Positions 49,587-59,800 of a stretch of 64,000 nt of DNA are shown one piece after another. The DNA comes from Ignavibacteria bacterium (GTDB taxonomy: Bacteria > Bacteroidota > Ignavibacteria > Kapaibacteriales > UBA4661), in NCBI GenBank assembly GCA_014654705.1, contig JACVZY010000008.1, positions 1-64,000 on the forward strand. The letters are read 5' to 3'. The position numbers and the translations under genes are program-made. The notes under the pieces are model-generated. The model was not told where the DNA came from and ran no database searches. It worked only from the letters and a program-made list of their open reading frames with translations. Positions within the stretch are counted from its first letter, which is position 1; each line of letters begins with the position of its first letter.

Positions 49587-50150
49587 TTATCGGGTGTTAG
49601 TTTTTTGAAAATATGTTTGTACTGATTCCATAAATAATTGCCACTTCTCCGGTGAACATTCACCGCTAGAAGCCGCGCGAATGGTAGCGTTGGGGTCTGT
49701 GAAATAGACGCGGCATCCATCGGTATAATCGAATTGAGCGCCAGCATTGCCGTCCCAGTCGCAGAGGACGCTTGCGCTCGGATGTTTTTGCTTCACTTCA
49801 TTTCGTGCCAACCCGCGCGGGACAAAAAACGGCATTCCTTTGAAATATGCTACGCGAACAAACTGTACCTTGTCGCCAAAAGCCTTTGTGGCTTTTTCTT
49901 CCCAAAGCCGCATTATTTCTAACCCCTTTCGGTCGCCAATCATAACGACGCTGTATTTGCCTGTGAACTTCGCGGAAAGTGAGCGCTCGAATTGGTCGTC
50001 AAGTGCAAAGTCTGCTACGCGCTTGCCGAGAGCCTTTTCGCTTGCCGAATCGCTCGGCTTTGAGATTGTCGCAGCCACCGATACCAAGTTCAAAAGAATT
50101 GCGGTGGTGAGTGCTGCTCCTGTAATAATATACTGTGTTCTCGGTTGCAT
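49587..50150 (-). CDS. Thioredoxin-fold protein (AhpC/TSA-like), exported, no CxxC
   Basis: 187 residues from the ATG at 50150 (MQPRTQYIITGA); an extension to 50237 would overlap the SOUL gene. The N-terminal hydrophobic segment (about 7-25) is a signal peptide or anchor. GKRVADFALDDQFERSLS then FTGKYSVVMIGDR and KATKAFGDKVQFVRVAYFKG follow a redoxin/YtfJ-like fold. The CxxC or peroxidatic Cys at the usual position is lacking; the three cysteines lie late (SVLCDWD, TDGCRVY, SGECSPE). It could be a non-catalytic binding protein. It sits second in the export operon, its stop two bases before the MFS start. Confidence 0.62.
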   Translation of the reverse strand: MQPRTQYIITGAALTTAILLNLVSVAATISKPSDSASEKALGKRVADFALDDQFERSLSAKFTGKYSVVMIGDRKGLEIMRLWEEKATKAFGDKVQFVRVAYFKGMPFFVPRGLARNEVKQKHPSASVLCDWDGNAGAQFDYTDGCRVYFTDPNATIRAASSGECSPEKWQLFMESVQTYFQKTNTR

Positions 50151-50226
50151 AGTTGTTGGTTGCTTTCTGTAGGGTTGTGCAAATTCTTCATTTTGCCATT
50201 GGAAAGTGATAGTGTATGACAGAAAC

Positions 50227-50838
50227 TTATCTTTCAATATAACCTATAAGTCTGACCAATACTTCGTTTCTGCGCCCAAGCAACTGTGTCGGTGGATTGT
50301 AGTAAAGATATTCTGCGTGATTGGTATGCTGAAGCCCTTGCTCTTTGAGAGCCGTAAAAAGACGTTCTTTGAGAGCGTTCATTTCGTCTAAGCGAGGGAA
50401 GCCGCCGACGGCGAGCGATGCCGTGTACTGTGGTTCTGTCGTGGAAAAGGCGATAAACGGCGACCGTGGTTCGGGCTTTGCGTTCACATCAAAATCCTTC
50501 GGCATAGTAAAAGCCATTCTTCCGGAAAGCCCTTGCTCTGTGGAATCCATATCCATCACTACAGGAGCGGTCATGGCAATACGTTCATTGCGCACGTTGT
50601 TACCAAAAATATAACCACCAAGTTCGCGGAAACCTCGGTTGCGCATGAACTCATAATCTCCCTCACGGCTCATCACGTTCACTGCGGCACGAGTTGCGCT
50701 AGGGTAAAAACGGATCCCAACCTCGCCTTTCTGTCCGACTACCCGATATTGCTGTTGTTCTGTCGTGTTTGCCATAATTGTCATATATGCTTGCCAGCCC
50801 AGAAAGAGAGCCAGTATGGTGGTGGTGAAAATTATCAT
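50227..50838 (-). CDS. SOUL-family haem-binding-like protein
   Basis: 203 residues. A hydrophobic N-terminus (about 1-20) is an anchor or signal. The SOUL/HBP fold is clear: VGIRFYPSATRAAV, DYEFMRNRGFRELGGYIFG, NERIAMTAPVV, MAFTMPKDFD, and the C-terminal YLYYNPPTQLLGRRNEVLVRLI. Family members bind haem or porphyrins through a hydrophobic pocket; the axial histidine of vertebrate HBP/SOUL is not conserved in many bacterial members and none is obvious here. It is the first gene of the eight-gene minus-strand operon and directly faces the marR-like gene, so it is the most likely primary target of that regulator. Confidence 0.88.
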   Translation of the reverse strand: MIIFTTTILALFLGWQAYMTIMANTTEQQQYRVVGQKGEVGIRFYPSATRAAVNVMSREGDYEFMRNRGFRELGGYIFGNNVRNERIAMTAPVVMDMDSTEQGLSGRMAFTMPKDFDVNAKPEPRSPFIAFSTTEPQYTASLAVGGFPRLDEMNALKERLFTALKEQGLQHTNHAEYLYYNPPTQLLGRRNEVLVRLIGYIER

Positions 50839-50961
50839 GGTGTTTCGGTTGATGAGGTAAAGTTTTGGTGTATTTCTGCACTATTCTTCCTCAATAAACG
50901 TTTTTATTTGTACTGTATTGTACAAAAAAATTACTATTTTTGTTCAATGCTGAATTATATC

Positions 50962-51016
50962 TGCAAATTTATTCAAATTTGAACTATATTTGCAAGTAAA
51001 ATAATTCAAATGTGAA
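50962..51016. promoter_or_regulatory. Candidate MarR-family operators in the divergent promoter region
   Basis: TTCAAATTTGAA (50972-50983) is a perfect 12-bp palindrome nested in TGCAAAT...ATTTGCA (50962-50994). A second half-matching copy, TTCAAATGTGAA, lies at 51005-51016, exactly 33 bp (three helical turns) further on and 27 bp before the marR start. TATTTTTG at 50935-50942 resembles a Bacteroidota -7 element, weakly. The arrangement suggests autoregulation of the MarR gene and possibly control of the divergent export operon. Confidence 0.55.
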
Positions 51017-51043
51017 TTTTATTTTCAAAATATCCATGCAATT

Positions 51044-51826
51044 ATGAAATACGAGCATCTCATTCAACTTATGTCGTATTGGCAAGAGTTTGAAGAAGCC
51101 GAACAAAGCCAAGATATAAAGCGTTTTGCTGTCTGGTTAAGCCGCCACACAAATCGTGCGGCAGAGCCAAATAATCAAATAACCGAACCACGTTCATCGT
51201 CGGCAGAACTCAAGCCTGCACGAGATCGTTTGCTGAAAAATCTATCGGTGGCTGATGCCGAGCGCGTAGGCGCAAATAACCAGATTACCTTCCCTGACGA
51301 GGCTACACGTGATGATGTGATGCACTATTACCGTCATCTGCCGCTCAATTCGCGTATTTCAGCACTTTTGACACGAATGAATCGCTTTGCTTCGTTTTAC
51401 ACAAAGAAGGCTTTTTACGGATTGGAAATTACGAATGCACAAGAGTTTGGCATTTTAGCGTGTGTGCAGGGCTTGGGGACTCCCACCAAAACGGAGGTAG
51501 CGCATTTTAATCTCCTGGAAAAAACCACAGGCACAGAAATGATGAAACGGCTTATTAAGCTCGGTTTTCTTGAGGAATTTGATGATGAAAATGATAAGCG
51601 CTCCAAGCGGGTCAAAATAACACCGCAGGGCAACAGCGTGATGGAGACAGCCGTACAGCAGTTGTGGGAACTAAGCGAAATAGTTGTGGGGAATTTATCC
51701 GACGACCAGAAGCACCAACTTGTTTTTATGCTGGAAGAACTCAACGATTTCCATAGCAATATCTACTTCAATGATAGCACTCTTCCGCTTGGCGAGATTA
51801 TTGCAAAAAATGTTCTTCAAACGTAA
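51044..51826 (+). CDS. MarR-family transcriptional regulator with N-terminal extension
   Basis: 260 residues, about 100 longer than typical MarR proteins because of an N-terminal extension (about 1-95) rich in Glu/Asn/Arg, with IQLMSYWQEFEEAEQ. The winged helix-turn-helix spans about 100-235: LNSRISALLTRMNRFASFYT (dimer helix), EFGILACVQGLGTPTKTEV, HFNLLEKTTGTEMMKRLIKL (recognition region), and EEFDDENDKRSKRVKITPQG (wing with the conserved D-x-R-S-K-R). It is divergent from the export operon with palindromic sites between. I infer it represses the operon and itself until a small ligand or oxidant is sensed; no conserved redox cysteine is visible. Confidence 0.9.
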   Translation: MKYEHLIQLMSYWQEFEEAEQSQDIKRFAVWLSRHTNRAAEPNNQITEPRSSSAELKPARDRLLKNLSVADAERVGANNQITFPDEATRDDVMHYYRHLPLNSRISALLTRMNRFASFYTKKAFYGLEITNAQEFGILACVQGLGTPTKTEVAHFNLLEKTTGTEMMKRLIKLGFLEEFDDENDKRSKRVKITPQGNSVMETAVQQLWELSEIVVGNLSDDQKHQLVFMLEELNDFHSNIYFNDSTLPLGEIIAKNVLQT

Positions 51827-51838
51827 CAGGTAAAAAAA

Positions 51839-51873
51839 ACTCCTCACCGGCCCCTTAAAATGCGGATGAGGAG
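51839..51873 (+). terminator. Possible terminator after marR-like gene
   Basis: CTCCTCACCG pairs with CGGATGAGGAG (one bulged A) in a hairpin 13 bp after the stop; only a weak T-rich stretch (AGTTTGTGTG) follows. Confidence 0.45.
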
Positions 51874-51978
51874 AGTTTGTGTGTTCAGGAGGTTTGCTAT
51901 GTTTCCATAGCAATTTTCATAAAGCCTTCAGCAAGTCTTGAATGCAAGTGTTTTGCAAGGCTGTTACACATTCATATC

Positions 51979-52482
51979 TCAGAGAACAAAGCTAAACGGG
52001 ATGCGTACTACGCTACTGACTGCTTTTTTATTGATGAAAGCCGGTGTGAACTGGCTTTTTGTAACGGCATCACAGGCTGCGGCAATAATCGCGTTCATGG
52101 CAGGATTTTCGGAGCGCTCGGTAACAAAGTTAACCGAATTAACAGCGCCATTGCTTCCGACGTAAACGATAAGTTCAAAACGACCGGAAACATTGTTTTT
52201 TAATGCTGCTGCGGGGTAGTCTATCGCGTGCTGAAGTGCGTTTATGTCAACGGATGCCGGTGTGAAACTACCCTTGCTTTGGAGAAGTTCGTCGGTGCTG
52301 ACAAACGCCTCAGCATTATGGATTTGTGTTTGACCATTGACAATAGCATTTACTTGGTCTGCGGCAACTGTTTGCGTGGCAGAAGATTGTGCCTGTGCGG
52401 TGCCGAAAGCAAGAAGAAAACTCGTCGCTGTGGTCAAAAGTGCGGTTGTAAAAGAGCGGCTTGTACTGGAAAGTGTAAACAT
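51979..52482 (-). CDS. Exported TonB C-terminal domain protein
   Basis: 167 residues from the ATG at 52482; the codon before it is TTG. A signal peptide (about 1-30, ending FGTAQAQ) is followed by a short linker. The TonB-like C-terminal domain (about 80-165) has IDYPAAALKNNVSGRFELIV with VGSNGAVNSVNFV, AAACDAVTKSQFTPAFINKK and the final VRIPFSF strand, the usual 'YP..A....G.v.v...v...G.v......' pattern. It lacks the transmembrane anchor and Pro-rich span of real TonB, so it is probably a periplasmic protein using the fold rather than an energy transducer. It stands alone, convergent with the MarR gene. Confidence 0.8.
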   Translation of the reverse strand: MFTLSSTSRSFTTALLTTATSFLLAFGTAQAQSSATQTVAADQVNAIVNGQTQIHNAEAFVSTDELLQSKGSFTPASVDINALQHAIDYPAAALKNNVSGRFELIVYVGSNGAVNSVNFVTERSENPAMNAIIAAACDAVTKSQFTPAFINKKAVSSVVRIPFSFVL

Positions 52483-52485
52483 CAA

Positions 52486-52944
52486 AACCTCAAGGGTTGT
52501 GAAACAATCGTTAATAATTACATCACAAACATAGCCCCTTATTTATGAATTTTCAATGAATTTGCGATTAACATTTGGCTCATTTTTGCCAGTAGCGAAA
52601 TTTCGCTTGTAAAGGAATTTTAACTTGGCTTGTAAAGCCTTTTAAAAACAACACCTTATGAAGGTGAAGTTTTGCTTGCTTGTATTTTTGATGTCTTTTA
52701 ATATGTGCTGGTTTTTGAGGGTAAACGTGAGGTCTCTATGGTTTTATCTGCGTCGTGTCCTTCCTCCCTTGCCTTTTCTTCTCTCTTGGTCGCCATTCAC
52801 ACATTTTTTTTGTATTTTTGTATCGTTACTATTTACATCATTACTATTCGCTGCATTACGCTGTACGGCGGCAAATTCTTCTGGTCACGCTTTCTCCGTG
52901 TAGATTTCGCGAACTCACTATACGAACTCACTGTCTGAGCCATT
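52486..52944. other. 459-bp AT-rich gap between TonB-domain gene and mfd; no gene seen
   Basis: Three overlapping short frames at 52658-52990 encode only hydrophobic Phe/Leu/Ser-rich sequence in an AT-rich stretch and look non-coding. The region should carry the mfd promoter and the start of the divergent TonB-domain transcript. No repeat or RNA motif was recognised. Confidence 0.45.
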
Positions 52945-55900
52945 GTGAAAACTCTTTCTTCCTTTCAATCAATCTTCAAAGCTCTTGAGGACGCACCTTC
53001 CTTGAGGGCGCTTGCTGCGCAGCTTAGTGAAAAAACCTCCCAGGGCATTACGGTCAAAAACGCCATTGGGAGCTTAAAATCTGTCGTTGCGGCGCTAACG
53101 TGGAAACATTCTCTGGGACATATCGTCGTCATTGCCCCTGACGACGATACTGCCGAAGCCATTCGCTCCGACCTTGAAACTCTTATCGGCGAAGATTCTG
53201 TGCTTTGGTACGCCGAAAGTGATAAGAAATTAGCGCTGGATGCTGAACAGCTCAACACCCAACTCGTTGGTGTAACGGGTGCGCTTACCGAACTCGTTGC
53301 CATGGAGCGTGCTTGTATTATTGCTCCGGCACACGCTCTCATTTTTCCTGTGCCGCAGCCTGCTGCACTTTCGCAAAACCTTCTGGAAGTGCGGCGTGGT
53401 GAGATTTTGAAGTTCGATGAATTTGTAACAACTTTGACCACGAGCGGCTTTGACCGCAAAGATTTTGTTGAGATGCAAGGCGATGTTGCCGTGCGAGGCG
53501 GGCTTGTGGACGTTTTTGCCCCCGGTATGGAAAATCCTATCCGAATTGAGTTTTTCGGAGATGAAGTCGATTCCATTCGAGAATTTGACCCACTATCCCA
53601 GCGTAGTATTAAAGAACTCGCCAGCGCGTCGCTTATTACTCACCTTTTCCACAATGACGAACATACGGTTAATGCTACTTTGCTGAACTATCTTCCCGTC
53701 AATACGCTGCTGGTGCAAATTTTTCCCGAGCAGATTACCTCCGCGCTCCACGAAGCACATCACACAGCACTGAAAGACAGGCAAAACAACGCCCAAAGCA
53801 AACTTCCGAGCACAAGCAAAGGGAACAAGAATTATCAGTCCGAACCCGAAAGCCTTCCCATTGATACCGCTTTGGTCGAAAAGCACACGCTTGATTTTAT
53901 GCAGCAACTTCGAGCCTTTCGTACTCTCAATGTCAATCCTCTCCATACCGCCGACGATCGCACTATTACGTTCACCGCAAGCGCCCACCCGCATCTGAAC
54001 GCCTCAATAACGGCGCTGACAACCGAAATGCGGCGTTTTGTGGCGTTGGGCTACTCAATATATTGTGCTTCGGATGGGCAGGAGCAGGTCAAACGTCTCC
54101 GCGACTTGATAGAGAGCGCCTTTGAAGGCAATCCCGATGGCTCACACGCAGGCACTAAGAAAAGCAACTCTGCCAAAGATAATTCCGCGAAAGGTGCTCC
54201 CACGCTGCACGACAGCGACCCCAATAGCGCTCAGGCGAGTATTGACGATACTTCGGCAAAAACGTTTTTGACTGCGGTTTCCCTTTCAGAAGGCTTTGTT
54301 CTGCCGGAAGCAGCGATGGTGCTTTTTACCGAGCATCAAGTGTTTATGCGCCGACGCGCTAACGTTGTTGCGAAGGAAAAGCACGCACACGGCGTAAAAT
54401 CACTCAATCGTGGTATTTCGCTGAAAGAGTTGCAGCAGCTTCGGCGCGGCGACTATGTGGTTCACACCGATAAAGGCGTGGCGCAGTTCGACGGCTTGGA
54501 AACTATCACCGTTGGCGGTGCGCAGCAGGAATCAGTTCGACTGCTCTTCGCGGGCGGCGACAAGATGTATGTACATTTGAACTACATCAACCGCCTTCAA
54601 AAATACTCCGCCGAAGAAAGTGCAAAACCATCGTTGACCAAACTCGGTACTAGTGAATGGCAACGCAAAAAAGAGCGTACCAAAAAACGCTTGAAAGATA
54701 TTGCCCGTGATCTCATCACACTGTACGCCCAACGCAAGATGCAGCGCGGCGTGGAGTTCGCACCGGATTCGCTCTGGCAGAAAGAACTTGAAGCCTCCTT
54801 CATGTACGAAGACACGCCCGACCAAGCCTCCGCCACTCGTGCCGTCAAGGAAGACATGGAATCCGCAACCCCGATGGATAGGCTTATCTGTGGGGATGTG
54901 GGCTTTGGTAAGACGGAAGTGGCTATTCGCGCCGCATTCAAGGCGGTACAAGCCGGAAAGCAAGTTGCCGTGCTTGTGCCTACGACGATTCTTGCCGAGC
55001 AGCATCTTTCCTCGTTCCGTGACCGTTTGGAGCGCTATGCAGTCAGTAATGCCTGTTTATCACGCTTTCGCACCCCGGCGGAGCAAAAAGATATTTTGAA
55101 GCGCGTAGAATCAGGGTCGGTGGATATTTTGATTGGTACGCATCGCATATTAAGCAAAGATGTAAAATTCAAAGATTTGGGCTTACTTGTGGTGGACGAA
55201 GAGCACCGTTTTGGCGTTTCGGCAAAAGAGAAACTGCGACAGATGCGAGTTTCGATAGATACTATCACGCTGACCGCCACACCGATTCCGCGTACACTCA
55301 ATTTTTCTCTCATGGGCGCACGCGACGTGAGCGTCATCAACACGCCCCCGCGCAATCGCCTACCTGTCAAGACCGAAATTACCATTTGGAACGACGCGAA
55401 ATTGAAAATGGCTCTTGAACGTGAGTTGCAGCGGGGTGGGCAGATATTTATGGTCAATGACCGCATAGGAGACCTCGACGTGCTGGCGGAGCGCTTGAAG
55501 GAGCTTGTGCCGGCATTGCGTGTGGTGATTGCGCACGGGCAAATGTCGCCCGAAGAGCTGGAAAACCGCATGGAGCGCTTCATGGAGCGCAAAGCAGATG
55601 TGCTCTTGGCAACAAAAATCATCGAATCCGGCATTGATATTCCCAATGCGAACACGATGATTATTCACAACTCCGACAATTTTGGTCTTGCCGAACTCTA
55701 CCAACTGCGTGGGCGTGTCGGACGCTCCAATGCTCAGGCGTACTGCTATTTGCTCATCCCGCCGCCGCAGGCGCTCTCGCGCATGGCGCTCCGGCGTTTG
55801 CAGGCAATGGAAGAGTTTAGCGACCTCGGAAGTGGCTTCAAACTTGCTATGCGTGACTTGGAAATTCGTGGAGCCGGCAATCTTTTGGGTGCGGAGCAAA

Positions 55901-56586
55901 GCGGATTTATTGATGATATTGGGTTTGAATTGTACCAAAAAATTCTCGACGAAGCGGTACAAGAACTGAAAGAAGGCGAGTTTGCAGAAATTTTTGCCCA
56001 TGAGCAGCGCCAGCGCGGTCGGAAGCACGTTGTTACCGAGCATGGCGAGGTGATAGACGATATTGATTTGCCTATCAATGATGAAATGACCGTCGAAACC
56101 GACGGCGACGCAATGCTTCCCAAAACGTATATTGCAAGCGAGGTTGAGCGATATGAACTCTACAAAAAACTCTTCCGTTCGGTGAGTATTGAGGAAACAG
56201 AAACTATTGTGAGTGAGATGCGTGATAGATTCGGGACATTGCCGCCGGAGGCGCTGCGCCTTGTGGATGCAGTTCATTTACGCATTGCTGCTCTTCCGTG
56301 CAGTTTCGCGCACGTCTCGCTGAAAAGCGGTAAACTCGTCTGCGAATTTCCGTCCGAAGACCATGCTGTATTCTACGCGACCGTCTTTCCGGCTATGATG
56401 CACACAGTGGCGCAAATCCGCGAGGTACAGATAATTCCCAAAGGTAAAAAAGTTCTCATTCAAAGTGCGGTAGGTTCGCTCGAGAGTGCTATTTTGCTTT
56501 TGAAACGTATCGTCGAAGGGACAAAGCAGGTGATTATGGCAGACCAAGCAGCCCAGGAGTCGCCCAATCAGACTGTCGATATTTGA
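52945..56586 (+). CDS. mfd: Transcription-repair coupling factor Mfd
   Basis: An ATP-dependent translocase that dislodges stalled RNA polymerase and recruits UvrA. 1213 residues from a GTG start (MKTLSSFQSIFKAL). The UvrB-like N-terminal domains (about 1-340) include GDVAVRGGLVDVFAPGMENP. The RNA polymerase-interacting domain is at about 485-560 (LRRGDYVVHTDKGVAQFDGL). The RecG-like motor (about 560-960) has Walker A GDVGFGKTEVA near 650, VVDEEHRFGV (DEEH) near 750, TLTATPIPRTLNFSL, and QLRGRVGRS. The C-terminal TRCF domain ends at about 1185. Two hydrophilic inserts (about 275-310 and 394-440, Ser/Lys/Asn/Asp-rich) make it longer than the E. coli protein (1148). The motor motifs are intact. 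Confidence 0.96.
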   Translation: MKTLSSFQSIFKALEDAPSLRALAAQLSEKTSQGITVKNAIGSLKSVVAALTWKHSLGHIVVIAPDDDTAEAIRSDLETLIGEDSVLWYAESDKKLALDAEQLNTQLVGVTGALTELVAMERACIIAPAHALIFPVPQPAALSQNLLEVRRGEILKFDEFVTTLTTSGFDRKDFVEMQGDVAVRGGLVDVFAPGMENPIRIEFFGDEVDSIREFDPLSQRSIKELASASLITHLFHNDEHTVNATLLNYLPVNTLLVQIFPEQITSALHEAHHTALKDRQNNAQSKLPSTSKGNKNYQSEPESLPIDTALVEKHTLDFMQQLRAFRTLNVNPLHTADDRTITFTASAHPHLNASITALTTEMRRFVALGYSIYCASDGQEQVKRLRDLIESAFEGNPDGSHAGTKKSNSAKDNSAKGAPTLHDSDPNSAQASIDDTSAKTFLTAVSLSEGFVLPEAAMVLFTEHQVFMRRRANVVAKEKHAHGVKSLNRGISLKELQQLRRGDYVVHTDKGVAQFDGLETITVGGAQQESVRLLFAGGDKMYVHLNYINRLQKYSAEESAKPSLTKLGTSEWQRKKERTKKRLKDIARDLITLYAQRKMQRGVEFAPDSLWQKELEASFMYEDTPDQASATRAVKEDMESATPMDRLICGDVGFGKTEVAIRAAFKAVQAGKQVAVLVPTTILAEQHLSSFRDRLERYAVSNACLSRFRTPAEQKDILKRVESGSVDILIGTHRILSKDVKFKDLGLLVVDEEHRFGVSAKEKLRQMRVSIDTITLTATPIPRTLNFSLMGARDVSVINTPPRNRLPVKTEITIWNDAKLKMALERELQRGGQIFMVNDRIGDLDVLAERLKELVPALRVVIAHGQMSPEELENRMERFMERKADVLLATKIIESGIDIPNANTMIIHNSDNFGLAELYQLRGRVGRSNAQAYCYLLIPPPQALSRMALRRLQAMEEFSDLGSGFKLAMRDLEIRGAGNLLGAEQSGFIDDIGFELYQKILDEAVQELKEGEFAEIFAHEQRQRGRKHVVTEHGEVIDDIDLPINDEMTVETDGDAMLPKTYIASEVERYELYKKLFRSVSIEETETIVSEMRDRFGTLPPEALRLVDAVHLRIAALPCSFAHVSLKSGKLVCEFPSEDHAVFYATVFPAMMHTVAQIREVQIIPKGKKVLIQSAVGSLESAILLLKRIVEGTKQVIMADQAAQESPNQTVDI

Positions 56587-56820
56587 CACATATTTTGTTT
56601 TGATGCTATTTTTTAATAGCTCAAAACAAACCTCTCAGGCAACACTATGACTCGACGCTCATTATATTTTATATTTTCAAACAATACCGATAGCAGAAGG
56701 ACTGCTTGTAGCAATGCTACTTATAGCAATGATGCTTGGGGTAGTGATTGTTGCTATAAATACCCTCAGCAGCAAACGTACCCGTTCGCCAAGACGAACA
56801 TCAAGAACTTGGCTGCTTCC

Positions 56821-59800
56821 GTGCGATTGTTTTGTTTGATGCTTTTTTTCTCTGCCCTGTGGGGTAGCATATCTCTGTCCCACGTTGCACACGCACAGGA
56901 GCAATCGACGCAGTTGCGACTACTCCAGCCGAATAGAGGCGAGCGTCTCACGCCCGGTGGAGAGTATCTCCTCATCTGGACAGGTATTTCGCCGCTTGAC
57001 ACGGTACAGCTTTCCTTCAGTATTGATTCCGGTAAAACTTGGCAACTTATCACTGCTAATGCAACCGGACTTGCCTACCGTTGGTCGCCCATTCCTTTCA
57101 CGGTAAGCGATAGGTGTTTGCTGTCGGTGAGCACCAAACCGCGCGACAACAGCACTGCTATTCAATCCGGTGCGTTTGGTCTCAGTTATGGTCAATTTCG
57201 TTCCTCACCACGCTGGCTAAATCGTTGGTCGGGATTTTCATTCGACGGATCAAAAATTTTGACGATTAGTTCTCGACCGTTTGACGATTCTACGCGCCAG
57301 ACGTACCGAACGCAAGTTTGGGAGGCGGCATCGGGTCGGTTATTGTACACGTTGGATCGTCTTGCCGATACGACTTTGCGATTTGCGCCCAGTGGCATTA
57401 CTCCCCGCACGATTCAAGCGCAATTCAGTCCTGATAATACACGACTACTGAATCTCCTGAGCGATACCACTTTTGGTGTTTTTGATGCTTCCTCCGGGCG
57501 TTCGCTACGCACCATTCGCATACCGCGAGAGGGCTTTGCGATGGCTCTCCAAAATGTCGGCTGGAGCAACGATGGGCAAGAAATGATTGCTCGCGTTCTG
57601 GTTCGGGAGCAGGGTACGGGCGCTTCGGGAACGCTGCTATCGGATAAATTTATTCGCTTTAGTGTCAGCGATCAGTCAGACCGTCCCATTGGTTCGCAGC
57701 TCTCCAGAATCGAATTTGACCGATGGGGCAGTACTTATCTTGGGCTTCTACATAATCGCCGACAATGGCTTGCAATGAGGCGTATCAACGGTACGGCGGA
57801 AAATTCTCCCCCTCAAGTACAAGAGATTTTGCTCTACACTCCCGGTACAGATTCTGCGCGTCGTTTTATTGCACCCGCAAATTATTCGTGGAAAGCCGAA
57901 ACAGTGATGGTAGCGCCAAACGATTCGGTGATGGCGCTGATGGCAATTCCGATAAATCCACAGCAGAACCTGCCTAATCTTCTGACAATTGTTAATCTTT
58001 TCACCGACGTTCAGCGAACACGTGCTGCGACACGTCCTGTGTCGTGGAGTTCTGACAGCCGTAGCTTGATTTTGCTGGAGGATAGCGGTAAGCAGCCGGA
58101 GATATTGGATATTGGTACTTTTACTGTTACCGCCGTATTACAAAACCTGTTTGTAACAGCTTTTGAGCGGTCGTTAAGTATGGGCAATATTATTGGAGAA
58201 GTTCAGAGCGGTAGTGAGCAAGTTCGCTGGAGTAACGACGGGCGTCGCTTTCTTGGCTATGAAGCACCGTCGCAAACCGGTCAACCTTCTACAACAGCTC
58301 AAACATTAGGCTTTTGGGATGCCGCAAGCGGTTGCCAGACCGAGCGATTTGCTCTCCCGCGTTTACCCGGTATGGCGCAGCCACTACGCTATTCATTAAG
58401 CATGGTCGGTGCTTTTATTGCCAATGGCACCGAACGGCAGTACATTGTGACCAATAACCAAAGCGACACTGCTTTGGTGCTCGCGGTGCAAGCGCCATCT
58501 TCTTCGTGCCAAACTTCAACTTCTGATGGCTTGTGGTCTATCCGTTTGCCAAACGTTATCGTGGCTCAAGAAACACTGACCTTTCCAACGCTGGTGTGCG
58601 AGACCACTGCCACGGCACGTTTTACGGTAACGAATCTAACAAATGCAGCGCTTATTTTGGAGTCATCGTTGCAAACACTGTCTGCCTCCTCCGGCTCCTC
58701 TTCTGATTTCTCTGTCGTACAATCGACATCGCGTCTTATGCCTGCAAGGGCTGTGGAAACAGTTATTCTTCGCTACTCACCGCAGAAATTTGGTGAGTCA
58801 GCTGCGCAAATGGTCTTTACCAATGAAAAAAATGAAGTTGTTGCTCGTACCATTGTCCTCGCTCGGAGAGACTCTTTAGCTTTCGAACCATCTGCCCCAA
58901 TCATTAATCTGGGTTTTGTGCCGGCAAGAACAATTCTTACGACCACTGTCACCATCCGTAATACCGGTAATACTCCGCTTCAGTGGTCCACCACGGCGAC
59001 GCGCAGTGCGTTGGGTAATGTCTTCATCACCACTCTTACCCCCAATCCAACCCCTGTTGGTGCGTCCGCACAAGTAACCGTGCGCGTACAGCCAATTAAC
59101 TCACTTGGTGCTTTTCAAGAGACCTTACCGATATATTTTTGTGGAAGCAGCACTTCCACAGCATTTGTGCAAGCTCGTGTGCTGCCGGAATTTCAGCAAA
59201 TAGAAGTTGCTCCTCTTGTGGATGGCGGCATTTTAACGTGTGAAACAAGTGTTGACCGCCCGCTTCGTATTCAGAACACCGGTGGTAAGCCGCTTACCAT
59301 AACCGCGATGGATATTGCGGATGAAAATTTTCGTATTCTTAATGCGCCGCAACTCCCCTTCACGTTACTTCCGTTTGATTCACTGGTATTGCAGATTAGG
59401 CTTACGACGCGCTTAACGAGCGGTGTCCTCGAATCGCGTATTGTTATTCGTTCCGATGACCCTCTGCGCCAAGTGGTGGAATCTACGCTGCGCGTACAAC
59501 GGCTCGCTCCAAGCTATCAATGGACACCAAACGCTCTTCGGTTCGAGCGCGTTGACATTGGTGCAGTAAGCGAACAAACCGTTGAATTTACTAATAATGC
59601 CCAAACCCCACTTTTTTGGGATTCTCTGCCCAGACGACTAACGCCAGATTTTACTATTCTTGCCGTACAACCCAACCCCACGCCAAATGGTGCCACTTCG
59701 AGAGTTACTATCCGTTTTAATGGTAGCCCTGCGAGCGGTCTTATTAGCACAACAGCGAGTTTTAATTTACGTGATATTTGTAACACAGCGACACAACTTG

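Noticed and set aside
52658-52990. Three overlapping short hydrophobic open frames before mfd
   Set aside because: AT-rich Phe/Leu/Ser-rich frames in all three phases, no start-site support and no family resemblance.
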